A DNA stretch of 64,000 nucleotides from Deltaproteobacteria bacterium (GTDB lineage Bacteria > Desulfobacterota > Desulfomonilia > UBA1062), in the NCBI GenBank assembly GCA_018434685.1, contig JAHDOV010000005.1, positions 64,997 through 128,996 of the forward strand, written 5' to 3'. The notes below the pieces were generated by a model that saw only the letters and a program-made list of their open reading frames with translations, was not told the origin of the DNA and searched no databases. The position numbers and the translations under genes were made by a program. This document shows positions 45,894 through 54,313 of the stretch, in pieces. The stretch's first letter is position 1; the number at the start of each line of letters is the position of its first letter.

Positions 45894-46271
45894 TTACGAG
45901 CCGGCTGACGCCAACAGGGTGTCCACCTCATCGATCAGGCTCTGCCTGCTGAAGGGTTTGCTCAATTCGCTCAGTGCGCCGAGCTTGCCGGCCAGACAGA
46001 GGTAATGATCGGCACCGATGCGGCCGCCTCCTGATATGGCGAGTATCCTGACACCGGGAGACTCGCGTCTGAGCTGCCTGATGGTCTCTATCCCGTCCAT
46101 GCCGGGCATGAGAATATCGGTGATGACAATGTCCGCACCTCTTTGGCGGTACAGCTCGATCCCCGAAGAGCCACCGGATGCGACATCGACTTCGTGGCCT
46201 GCCTGCTCGAGCATCTTCCGGAGCAGCAGCCGTACGGGTTCTTCATCGTCTATGACAAGAATTCGCGACAT
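45894..46271 (-). CDS. Single-domain response regulator
   Basis: A 125-residue stand-alone receiver. The acidic pair is in VIDDEEP, the phospho-Asp in VITDILMPGMDG, and the Lys in LSKPFSR. I choose ATG at 46271 (MSRILVIDD); an ATG three codons earlier (46280) is possible. It is last in the chemotaxis operon, 45 bases after cheA. It differs enough from the CheY here to be a phosphate sink or a second output. Confidence 0.88.
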   Translation of the reverse strand: MSRILVIDDEEPVRLLLRKMLEQAGHEVDVASGGSSGIELYRQRGADIVITDILMPGMDGIETIRQLRRESPGVRILAISGGGRIGADHYLCLAGKLGALSELSKPFSRQSLIDEVDTLLASAGS

Positions 46272-46316
46272 TGCCTGCACCCCCTTCCGATTACTGTCTG
46301 CTCCGAGGCCATCATG

Positions 46317-48443
46317 CTACTGATTGACAGCGCTCCTTCTCCCGAAGCTGGTTATTTCATCAACCTCTGCACGCAGGGTGAGCCTGTTGATATCGAGGAT
46401 GAGGGCTACCGTGCCGTCACCCATGATGGTGGCACCGGAGACCCCCTCGATATTCTTGAGGACCTTGCCCATGTTCTTGATGACGGTCTGGTGACTTCCG
46501 ATGACCTTGTCCACGACAAAGCCCACGCGGTGGTCGCCGCTCTCGGTAATGACGATCTGCTCGATCGGCGGGTGCGCTGCGGTGATGGCAAAGACCTCCC
46601 GCAGGGGGATGTAGGGAACGATCTCTTCCCGCACCTTGACGATATGGCGGCCGTGTGCGTTGCGTTTGTCTCTTGCTGAAAGCTCCACGCATTCCACCAC
46701 CGATCCCAGGGGGATCACGAAATAATCACCCCCGATGGTTACGAGCAGGCCGTCGATAATAGCGAGTGTCAGGGGAAGCTTCAGGGTGATGGTGGTTCCA
46801 GAGCCTTTCTGGCTGCTGATTTCCACTGACCCGCCGAAGGACTCGATACTGCTCGTAACGACGTCCATGCCCACGCCCCTGCCGGAGACGCTCGTGACAT
46901 TCTTTGCCGTGGAGAATCCGGGGGTGAGGATGAGATCGAAGAGCTCCTTCTCGCTCAAGCATGCATCGCGCGAGATCAGACCCCTCTCGAGAGCCTTTGC
47001 ACGGATGGCATCGCTGTCGAGCCCGGCACCGTCATCCCGTATGGATACGAGTACCTGTGCCCCGGAGTGCACTGCAGAGAGATGGATGGTCCCTTCGGAG
47101 GGTTTGTCCGCGGCTCTGCGTACCTCGGGCGGTTCGATGCCGTGGTCCAGGCTGTTCCGGATGAGGTGCACGAGTGGGTCGCTCAGTTTCTCGATGACGG
47201 TCTTGTCGAGCTCGGTCTCCGCTCCTTCCGTTGTAAAGGCAACTTCCTTGCCCAGCTGGGTGGAGAGGTCGCGGACCAGGCGTTTGAACTTGGCGAAGGT
47301 CGTGCCGATGGGCAGCATCCTGATGCCCATGGTGTTGTCGCGGAGTTCTGCGCTCAGTCGCTCTACCTCCTCTGCTATGGCGGTCAGGTCCGGGCTGTTC
47401 TGTGTTGCGGAAAACTGCGTCAGCCGGGCCTGGACCGTTACCAGCTCTCCCACCAGGTTCACCAGGGAATCGAGCTTGTCCGAGGCGACCCTGATGCTCG
47501 AGGTGCCTTCCCCCATACCCCGGTTTTTCCGGATTGACCTGACGTGTTCCTGTTCAACGAGCGCCGATGTCACCTCCGACTGCTGTACCACGCCGGAATC
47601 GATGAAGATTTCGCCGATCCGTTTCTGCTTGCCGAGCATGCCCTCAAGCTCGGTCAGGCTGATATCGCCCCGGTCGAACAGGATTTCGCCGATGCGCAGG
47701 TAGTCTTCATCCTCACAGTCACCCAGGTCTATCACGTCGATGGTGATATCGCTGAGGTCCTCGACAAAGATGAAGACATCGCGGATATCGTTCAGAGGGG
47801 CTGCTGTCGTGAGAATGATATCCCACGATACATAGCATGCCTCGGGGTCCATCTCCCTGAGGTCCGGCAGCTTGTCGAGGTGAGCGATGATCCTGCTTTG
47901 CCCGAACCCCCGCAGTTCGTTCAGCAGCAGGATAGGGTTGGTGCCGTTCTCAAAGAGATTCAGGTGAGGTATGAACCGGATGCGGTAGGTTACCTCACGG
48001 TCATGATCGGTGTCGTTCCGGCCGGGATCTGACACACCGGTCTTTTTCGGGGAATCAGGTCCGTTATTTTTGCTGATAAGTTTCTGGAACGCCGCGGTGA
48101 TGCGGGCAAGTTCGGATTCATCCACGGTTGCCTGGTCCTGGGAGGCGGCCAGCAGGTCCTTGATCTGATCGCATGCCGACAGCGTGAGGCTCACGAGATC
48201 CCCGTCTACCTTCAAGGAGTCTTCCCTGATGCAGTCATAGACGGTCTCGATTGTGTGGGTGAAGCTGGCTACCGCATCGAAACCGAACATGGCCCCTGAG
48301 CCCTTGATGGTGTGCATTGCGCGGAAGATCCTGTCGATGAGGCCCCTGTCGTCCGGACGCTGTTCCAGTTCGATAAGGGAATTTTCAAGGTCTGCCAGAA
48401 GCTCATAGGCTTCTTCCAGATAAAGCTGTTTGTTCGGGTCCAT
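46317..48443 (-). CDS. cheA: Chemotaxis histidine kinase CheA
   Basis: A 708-residue CheA. The HPt domain carries the phospho-His at about residue 44 (AMHTIKGSGAMFGF). A roughly 130-residue insert (about 145-270) holds RFIPHLNLFENGTNP, FIFVEDLSD and the paired RIGEILFDRG/RIGEIFIDSG helices, as in other deltaproteobacterial CheA. Then follow the dimerisation domain, the HATPase (VHLIRNSLDHGIE, SIRDDGAGLD, GRGVGMDVV) and a CheW-like domain. It is the signal output of the receptor arrays encoded upstream. Confidence 0.95.
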   Translation of the reverse strand: MDPNKQLYLEEAYELLADLENSLIELEQRPDDRGLIDRIFRAMHTIKGSGAMFGFDAVASFTHTIETVYDCIREDSLKVDGDLVSLTLSACDQIKDLLAASQDQATVDESELARITAAFQKLISKNNGPDSPKKTGVSDPGRNDTDHDREVTYRIRFIPHLNLFENGTNPILLLNELRGFGQSRIIAHLDKLPDLREMDPEACYVSWDIILTTAAPLNDIRDVFIFVEDLSDITIDVIDLGDCEDEDYLRIGEILFDRGDISLTELEGMLGKQKRIGEIFIDSGVVQQSEVTSALVEQEHVRSIRKNRGMGEGTSSIRVASDKLDSLVNLVGELVTVQARLTQFSATQNSPDLTAIAEEVERLSAELRDNTMGIRMLPIGTTFAKFKRLVRDLSTQLGKEVAFTTEGAETELDKTVIEKLSDPLVHLIRNSLDHGIEPPEVRRAADKPSEGTIHLSAVHSGAQVLVSIRDDGAGLDSDAIRAKALERGLISRDACLSEKELFDLILTPGFSTAKNVTSVSGRGVGMDVVTSSIESFGGSVEISSQKGSGTTITLKLPLTLAIIDGLLVTIGGDYFVIPLGSVVECVELSARDKRNAHGRHIVKVREEIVPYIPLREVFAITAAHPPIEQIVITESGDHRVGFVVDKVIGSHQTVIKNMGKVLKNIEGVSGATIMGDGTVALILDINRLTLRAEVDEITSFGRRSAVNQ

Positions 48444-48467
48444 AACCTTATTCCTCCGGTCTGGGTA

Positions 48468-48833
48468 TTATCCCAGAAGTCTTTTCACCACAGCCACAAG
48501 CTGTTCCGGCTTGAAGGGTTTCACGATCCATCCGGTTGCACCTGCCTGACGTCCCTCGTCTTTCTTGCCCGAGTGGGATTCCGTTGTCAGCATGACAATG
48601 GGGGTGAACTTGAACGAGGAGTTCGCCCGCAGCGCCCTGATAAGGCCGATACCGTCAAGGTTCGGCATGTGCAGGTCCGTTATGACCATGTCAATGGCGC
48701 CCCCCTGGATCTTTGCCAGTGCGTCCTTGCCGTCACAGGCCTCGATAACCTCATAACCCTCCTTCTTGAGGGTAAAGGATACCATCTGCCGGATACTTGC
48801 AGAATCATCGACGCTTAAAATCTTCTTGGCCAT
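48468..48833 (-). CDS. cheY: Chemotaxis response regulator CheY
   Basis: A 121-residue receiver. The acidic pair is in SVDDSAS, the phospho-Asp in VITDLHMPNLDG, Thr in MLTTES, and Lys in IVKPFKPEQ. The start at 48833 has AGGAGG six to seven bases upstream; the frame is open further up without support. It lies 25 bases before cheA, as expected of its phosphate donor. Confidence 0.93.
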   Translation of the reverse strand: MAKKILSVDDSASIRQMVSFTLKKEGYEVIEACDGKDALAKIQGGAIDMVITDLHMPNLDGIGLIRALRANSSFKFTPIVMLTTESHSGKKDEGRQAGATGWIVKPFKPEQLVAVVKRLLG

Positions 48834-48856
48834 CGTAGTCCTCCTGTCGTCCACGA

Positions 48857-49177
48857 TCATTCAATATGAAACACCATTGCTTGTGTTGATTGGTCCAGGG
48901 CGATATCAGAGAGGTTTTTCCTGAATGTCGCCGGCAGTCCTTCCTGAATGCTCATGCGTTTGTGCGCTTTAAGAAAGGTCTTGTGTGCCGCACAGAGAAC
49001 CTGAACGCATGCAAGATCAACCGGGGCGGCCTTTTTCAGATCGATGGACACGTCATCTTCAGTCTCCAGCACCTTCAGGAGCATATCTTTGAGGGAACCT
49101 GCCTGCTCAATAGTGAGGCTGCCCTCGATATGGAGTATCTTTCCCTGTGCCGAATCTTCGAGCCGGAATTGTTCCAT
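48857..49177 (-). CDS. STAS domain protein lacking the phosphorylatable serine
   Basis: A 106-residue single STAS domain. The conserved region reads PVDLACVQVLCAAHKTF where anti-sigma-factor antagonists have DSSGL; the phospho-Ser is missing. STAS proteins of this kind are common inside che operons. AAGGAG lies eight bases before the ATG. It sits between the receptor-like gene and cheY, and may act as a structural adaptor. Confidence 0.85.
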   Translation of the reverse strand: MEQFRLEDSAQGKILHIEGSLTIEQAGSLKDMLLKVLETEDDVSIDLKKAAPVDLACVQVLCAAHKTFLKAHKRMSIQEGLPATFRKNLSDIALDQSTQAMVFHIE

Positions 49178-49213
49178 AGTCAATCTCCTTGTTTCTTCAC
49201 CTGTTATCACGGT

Positions 49214-51043
49214 CTAGAACAGCTCCACGTTATCACCGAGTTCGTCCGGAGAATCCCCCTGGGCATCATGGGGGTCCGGGACGCCGGCATTTTCCATATG
49301 CCTGAAGTGTATCTCCCGCTCGCTCTTCATGGTGTAGAGCTTGTCGAAATCTTTCAGATACGATTTGTCTCTGTCTGCGGGCGCACCAGGGTTCAGCAGT
49401 GAGGCCTCGGATATCAGAGAGTTCATGCTTTCCTGCGCTTCATGGAGAATCCCTTCTATTTCCTTCTGGATGGTGATCTCTTTCGTCGCAGTATGAATAT
49501 CCACCACGAGCGACTCTGCCAGGGAATTCATCCTCGTGATGATCGAGAGGACATTTTCGTTCAACCCGTGGAGTGAATCGATGATGCCGTGTAGATTTTC
49601 CACCATGTTTCCTACCTGTTCTTTCTGAGAGCCCTGGATAAGGGCAAGATCGGAATCAAAGCCCTGGGCCGTGCTGACGATTGCCCCAAGCATATCCGAG
49701 AGGGTTTTGGTGTCGTTGCGGGAGTTTTTCGAAAGCTCGTATATGCCGCCTGAGATGGTGTCGAGCGCTGCCCCCTCGTGGCCGATATGAGCTGCCTTGA
49801 TCCGGGCATTGAGCGCTATGAGCTGAAGATTCTGCCCCATGTGCTCGATCTCCTGGATGAAAAGAGACATCTCGGATACCATCTCGCTTACCGATGCCAC
49901 GGTATCTGTCAGTCGCACCTGTTGTGCGATATTCTCATCGAGGCTCCTGATCATGGTTGTGATCCCCTTATCGATCTCTTCCATGAATCCCAGGCCATCG
50001 ATATCCGAGGCCCAGGCTACTTTCTCTGTCTCTGTGACAATCTCTGAAATGCCCTGGATCAGGTTGTTCAGGTTGTCGATGATGTTCGTTGCAGCAGAGG
50101 AAAGCTCGCTGCGCGATTGATCCAGCTGTGCGCCCTGGAGTGTGCACACATCGGCCACGATCATGGCCTTTTCTCCGGTGGAATATTCCATGCCGCCGAT
50201 GATCGAGATGAGCTTGTCAAATACTTCCTTGACATGCTCGATCTGCTGGCGGGTGATGTCGTGGAACTGCAGGGACGAGACGATATCCCCGATGTTCTGG
50301 GTGACATCGAGTGACTTGGCTGCAATGCGTTGTGCACACTGAGTTGCCGAGTCATGCTTCTGTTCGAGGATCCTCTGGTTCGAGACCGTGTTTTCGAGCA
50401 TGGAGCGTGCATGCTCTTTCTGGCTTCTCTGCGTGAGGGCGACCTCCGAGATGGCCTGATCGATGATCTCGATGAGCGCCCGGGATCTCGACTTGATGTG
50501 TGACGACTTCTCATTGATGCTCTGGGACAGCTTCTTCACATCATCGGTCAGGCTCGCGAACCCGGTATCGCTGCTGAAGACATGGGCATTCTCCACCCGG
50601 GTGAGAAAGCCCAGCATGCTCAGGTTCAGAACGAGCATCCTCAATTCATCGAGGTTTGAGCCCGCCCTTCTCAAGGTGTCCAGATACTGGGTAAGGATAT
50701 CCGAGATCCGGGTGAAATCCCCTTCAGATTCACCCAGATGATGCTTGAGTCCCTCGAGGATCGCGGTGAGTCCCTGCGTCGATTCTGCGATCTCCCCTCC
50801 GGTCATGAGATCAACGACATGGGACGAGATCTCGGACATGTCCTGTGCCCGGCTGTAGAAGCCCTGGAGTTTTTCACCGATGTGCAGAAACTCCTGTTCT
50901 GTTGAACGGTTCAGTACATCGAGCCGATCCATGATTTCCACAAGGCTCTGTATCCAGCCCTCGGTGAGTTCGGGAGCGTCCTTGTCGCCGGCCTTGCGGC
51001 GAGAGCCCCTGATGATCTTGTCAATCCAATGAGAAATGCTCAT
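49214..51043 (-). CDS. Soluble, divergent chemoreceptor-like protein
   Basis: A 609-residue protein without membrane helices, almost entirely coiled coil. The region NLQLIALNARIKAAHIGHEGA (about 415-435) aligns with the receptor hairpin tip ([18 protein letters not shown]), but the core Glu is Lys, the trimer-contact Arg is His, and the rest of the tip is not conserved. It lies inside the chemotaxis operon between cheB and the STAS gene. It may be an adaptor or decoy receptor that no longer couples directly to CheA. No ligand-binding domain is recognised. Confidence 0.75.
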   Translation of the reverse strand: MSISHWIDKIIRGSRRKAGDKDAPELTEGWIQSLVEIMDRLDVLNRSTEQEFLHIGEKLQGFYSRAQDMSEISSHVVDLMTGGEIAESTQGLTAILEGLKHHLGESEGDFTRISDILTQYLDTLRRAGSNLDELRMLVLNLSMLGFLTRVENAHVFSSDTGFASLTDDVKKLSQSINEKSSHIKSRSRALIEIIDQAISEVALTQRSQKEHARSMLENTVSNQRILEQKHDSATQCAQRIAAKSLDVTQNIGDIVSSLQFHDITRQQIEHVKEVFDKLISIIGGMEYSTGEKAMIVADVCTLQGAQLDQSRSELSSAATNIIDNLNNLIQGISEIVTETEKVAWASDIDGLGFMEEIDKGITTMIRSLDENIAQQVRLTDTVASVSEMVSEMSLFIQEIEHMGQNLQLIALNARIKAAHIGHEGAALDTISGGIYELSKNSRNDTKTLSDMLGAIVSTAQGFDSDLALIQGSQKEQVGNMVENLHGIIDSLHGLNENVLSIITRMNSLAESLVVDIHTATKEITIQKEIEGILHEAQESMNSLISEASLLNPGAPADRDKSYLKDFDKLYTMKSEREIHFRHMENAGVPDPHDAQGDSPDELGDNVELF

Positions 51044-51059
51044 GCTGTGATGTCCATGG

Positions 51060-52130
51060 CTATCGCCTGGTATATTCCATCATGATCTCGCGTGAAATAA
51101 CCTCGAGACCGATCACCTTGTCTACACTGCCGAGTTTGATTGCCTCTGCAGGCATGCCGAATACGATACAGCTCTTTTCGTCCTGTGCAATGGTATAGGC
51201 ACCGGCCTCATGCATCTCCTGCATCCCCTTTGCCCCGTCATCTCCCATGCCGGTCATGATGACGCCGATGGCGTTTCTCCCGGCATAGCGTGCGGCGGAG
51301 CGGAACAGAACATCCACGGACGGGCGGTGGCGCGAGACCAGCGGGCCGTCCTTGACCTCGACATAGTACCGGGCACCGCTGCGTTTCAGGAGCAGGTGAC
51401 GGTTCCCCGGGGCAATGAGGGCATGGCCCGGAAGCACGGTGTCGTTGTCCGACGCCTCCTTCACCGTGACCTGGCACAGACCGTCGAGGCGCTTGGAGAA
51501 GGCGGCGGTGAAACCCTCCGGCATGTGCTGGACGATGACGATGCCCGGGCAGTCTGCGGGCAGTGCCTCGAGAAATATCCGCAATGCCTCGGTTCCGCCC
51601 GTTGATGCGCCGACCACGACCACCTTCTCGGTTGTCTGGAGAACCTTGTCGTGCTGGGGTTTTGCAATCACTGCATCCGCACTGAGCTTTGGCGTCACCA
51701 GCAGGGGCTCGGCGACTTTCCGTTTCGTCTGAACCCGTGAAGCAGCCACCACCGCATCGCAGATGATGGTTTTCGATTCCTGGAGCATCTGTTTTGTCCC
51801 CAGCGAAGGCTTGTGAATCACCTCGACAGCCCCGTATTCCAGGGCCTTCATGGCGGTCTCCGTGCCTTTTCCCGCAAGGGACGAGCAGATGACCACGGGG
51901 ATGGGGTGTTGGGTCATGATCTTTTTCAGAAACGTCAGCCCGTCCATCCGGGGCATCTCCACATCCAGCGTGATGACATCCGGGATGTCATGCCTCATCT
52001 TCTCTGCGGCGGCATACGGATCGGATGCCAGCCCCATTACCTCGATCCTCGTATCCGAGGACAGGATCTCAGACAGTGTCTGACGTACGAGAGCCGAGTC
52101 ATCGACAATCAGTGCCTTGACCTTCCTCAT
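51060..52130 (-). CDS. cheB: Chemotaxis methylesterase/response regulator CheB
   Basis: A 356-residue protein with a receiver (phospho-Asp in [13 protein letters not shown]) and a methylesterase domain with Ser in [10 protein letters not shown], His in [12 protein letters not shown] and Asp in [11 protein letters not shown]. It removes methyl groups from, or deamidates, receptor glutamates. It overlaps cheD by four bases. Confidence 0.95.
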   Translation of the reverse strand: MRKVKALIVDDSALVRQTLSEILSSDTRIEVMGLASDPYAAAEKMRHDIPDVITLDVEMPRMDGLTFLKKIMTQHPIPVVICSSLAGKGTETAMKALEYGAVEVIHKPSLGTKQMLQESKTIICDAVVAASRVQTKRKVAEPLLVTPKLSADAVIAKPQHDKVLQTTEKVVVVGASTGGTEALRIFLEALPADCPGIVIVQHMPEGFTAAFSKRLDGLCQVTVKEASDNDTVLPGHALIAPGNRHLLLKRSGARYYVEVKDGPLVSRHRPSVDVLFRSAARYAGRNAIGVIMTGMGDDGAKGMQEMHEAGAYTIAQDEKSCIVFGMPAEAIKLGSVDKVIGLEVISREIMMEYTRR

Positions 52131-52672
52131 TTTTCTCTCCCATAATCCACCAGTGTCATGGTGTTATCAGCCCTGTTGACGTACTTGGCGAAGACCTCGC
52201 CTGTCAGGGTATTGAAGATCACCTTCCGGCCCTTTTTCCCGCCGATATTCCATGCCGTGAGCTTCAGCCGGTTCATCTCGATGGTCCTGAGCGCCACCTC
52301 GATATTCTTGTTTCCCACGGAGACGGGGCTGCTGCCGGCCGTGGCGTCGGTAAACATCTCGGCCCCGCCGAACATCTTGACCTCGATGTCATGGCGTTTG
52401 ATCCCCTTGATCTCAAACTGTTGGACCATCCACTCAACCGAGGAGTCTACATATTGAAATATATCACGATGATCATCATACTTTTTGGATGATCTGATTG
52501 CAGAGGGCATGACGGCATGACAGATGGCGGCAAGCCTCGTGTGTTTGTGGAACATGGTCACGCACAGGCACGAACCGAGTATGGTTGTGACCATGGCCGG
52601 TGTGCTCGTGAGGTGGATTTCTCCGGGCTTGAGGTAGTACGCAGGGAGCGGGGCGTTGCCTGAAGGATTCAC
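52127..52672 (-). CDS. cheD: Chemoreceptor glutamine deamidase CheD
   Basis: A 181-residue CheD. The catalytic Cys is in [13 protein letters not shown], His in AICHAVMPS, and the later KMFGGAEMF is family-specific. It starts directly after the cheR stop and overlaps cheB by four bases. Confidence 0.93.
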   Translation of the reverse strand: MNPSGNAPLPAYYLKPGEIHLTSTPAMVTTILGSCLCVTMFHKHTRLAAICHAVMPSAIRSSKKYDDHRDIFQYVDSSVEWMVQQFEIKGIKRHDIEVKMFGGAEMFTDATAGSSPVSVGNKNIEVALRTIEMNRLKLTAWNIGGKKGRKVIFNTLTGEVFAKYVNRADNTMTLVDYGREK

Positions 52673-53536
52673 CTACAACCTCCTCGAAACCGTATTCGCT
52701 ACGGTCTCCAGCGGTACATCCATGCCGCACAAGGTCTCGGAGTGGCCGGTGAAGAGGTACCCTCCGGGCCTCAGATGGTTGCACAGCCGGTTGATCACCT
52801 TCTCCTGGGTCGTCTTGTCGAAATAGATGAGAACGTTCCGGCAGAAGATTACATCCATTTTTTCCCGCATCCCGAAATCTCCCGCCATGAAGTTCAATCT
52901 CCTGTAGCTCACCTGTGCCCTGAGTTCGGGAACGATCCGGACCTGCCGCATGGCCCTGTCCCTGCTCTTCATGAGGTATCTCTTCCTGAGTTCGAAGGGG
53001 ACCGGGTGAGTCCTCTCCTCATCGTAGATGGCCTCGCGGGCCTTGTCGAGCATGCGGGTCGAGATGTCCGTGCCGAGCACCTGATAGTGGAAGCCGGGGG
53101 CCCTCATGGAGAACTGGTCGAGGATCATGGCCAGGGTGTAGGGCTCTTCCCCTGACGAGCAGGCTGCGGACCAGATCATGAACGGCCTGCGCATGCCGCA
53201 GCCGGTGGTGTTGATGAGTTCGGGCAGGGCGTGTTCCACGAGATATTCGAAGTGCTGCGGTTCCCTAAAGAAATCGGTCTTGTTCGTGGTAACGACGTCG
53301 ATCATGTGAACCAGTTCGTTGGCAACACCCTCGGGACTGAAGAGATAATTGCAATATTCCCCGAACGAGCTGACTCCCAGAGTTCGCAGTCTTTTCTGGA
53401 GCCTGGCCTCGAGCATGGTCTTCTTTGACAGCGGCATCTTGATGCCGCTCTCGGTATAGATGAACTCGCTCAGACGGTTGAAGAGCTCGATGTTCATCTC
53501 TGCTCGAATGTAGTTTCGTTCGCTCGTGTTATCCAT
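52673..53536 (-). CDS. cheR: Chemoreceptor methyltransferase CheR
   Basis: A 287-residue SAM-dependent methyltransferase. The N-terminal helical domain precedes the SAM site IWSAACSSGEEPYTLAMI, and VIFCRNVLIYFDKTTQ lies in the core. No clear ribosome binding site precedes the ATG at 53536; an internal ATG (MNIELFNRL) is an alternative. A long hairpin lies between cheW and this gene. Confidence 0.94.
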   Translation of the reverse strand: MDNTSERNYIRAEMNIELFNRLSEFIYTESGIKMPLSKKTMLEARLQKRLRTLGVSSFGEYCNYLFSPEGVANELVHMIDVVTTNKTDFFREPQHFEYLVEHALPELINTTGCGMRRPFMIWSAACSSGEEPYTLAMILDQFSMRAPGFHYQVLGTDISTRMLDKAREAIYDEERTHPVPFELRKRYLMKSRDRAMRQVRIVPELRAQVSYRRLNFMAGDFGMREKMDVIFCRNVLIYFDKTTQEKVINRLCNHLRPGGYLFTGHSETLCGMDVPLETVANTVSRRL

Positions 53537-53561
53537 CGTGGTGTTTTTCTGTATCTCTCAT

Positions 53562-53609
53562 CGGCATTCAGTCGCAGAATCTTGCGGCAGATTCTGCGAC
53601 CGAATGCCG
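53562..53609 (-). promoter_or_regulatory. Long intercistronic hairpin between cheW and cheR
   Basis: Two 20-base arms, CGGCATTCAGTCGCAGAATC and GATTCTGCGACCGAATGCCG, with an eight-base loop. In the minus-strand RNA the single mismatch becomes a G-U pair, so all 20 pairs form. No U-tract follows. It sits 13 bases after the cheW stop and 26 bases before cheR, and probably controls message stability or differential translation. Confidence 0.85.
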
Positions 53610-53621
53610 GAAATCGTTATT

Positions 53622-54164
53622 TTATATCGAGAGTTGCTCCTCATGTTCGCATGCGCACGCATGGTCCCTGCCTGCCGGGGCCTGGCCTGCCTGGCTGAAG
53701 ACGGCCAGTTCATCGGCGGAGAACACCTTGTCGATGTCGAGGATCATGATGAATTCCTCTTCGCGCTTGCCCATGCCCCGGATGAACTCGGTGTTGAGGC
53801 GTGTGCCGATCTTGGGGGCAGGCTCGATATTTTCCGGCTCGAGCTCGATCACCTCGTGTACCGAGTCCGCAAGCACCCCGAGGATGGTCTCTTCTCCATC
53901 GACCTCGATCTCCCCGATTATGATGCGGGTGTTGACGGTCTTCTCCGTGTCCTTGATCCCGAATTTCATGTTCAGGTCCACGACCGGTACCACGGATCCC
54001 CGCAGATTGATGACCCCCCTCATAAAGCCGGGTGTCTGGGGAACCCTGGTTATCTTCGTAAAGTCGAGGACCTCCCGTACCTTGGAAATATCCAGGGCAA
54101 ATTCCTCTCCATCGAGCTTGAACGAGAGGTATTGAGTGGTCTGGGTTATTCCTGTTGTGATCAT
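53622..54164 (-). CDS. cheW: Chemotaxis coupling protein CheW
   Basis: A 180-residue CheW with an acidic/basic C-terminal extension (HACACEHEEQ). FKLDGEEFALDISKVREVLD, TPGFMRGVINLRGSVVPVVDL and GVLADSVHEVIEL are the domain landmarks. The ATG at 54164 has CAGGGAGA seven bases upstream. It couples the receptor upstream to CheA. Confidence 0.94.
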   Translation of the reverse strand: MITTGITQTTQYLSFKLDGEEFALDISKVREVLDFTKITRVPQTPGFMRGVINLRGSVVPVVDLNMKFGIKDTEKTVNTRIIIGEIEVDGEETILGVLADSVHEVIELEPENIEPAPKIGTRLNTEFIRGMGKREEEFIMILDIDKVFSADELAVFSQAGQAPAGRDHACACEHEEQLSI

Positions 54165-54213
54165 ACTGTTCTCCCTGTTTTGTTCATCTCTGCCGTACAC
54201 GTTACCGATGCCG

Positions 54214-54279
54214 GGTATGAGGTGTAAGGGGCGAGCGTGGCCAATATGCTCCACGGTCATGTGCCTTACACCCGATACC
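54214..54279 (-). repeat. Nested imperfect inverted repeat between the receptor gene and cheW
   Basis: GGTATGAGGTGTAAGG and CCTTACACCCGATACC form an outer stem with two mismatches; an inner five-pair CGTGG/CCACG lies between. It is about 50 bases upstream of cheW and 35 bases after the receptor stop. It could be a terminator-like or attenuating structure, or an operator. Confidence 0.5.
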
Positions 54280-54313
54280 TTGCACCGTTTATTCCTTTCG
54301 CCGATTCTTGAGG

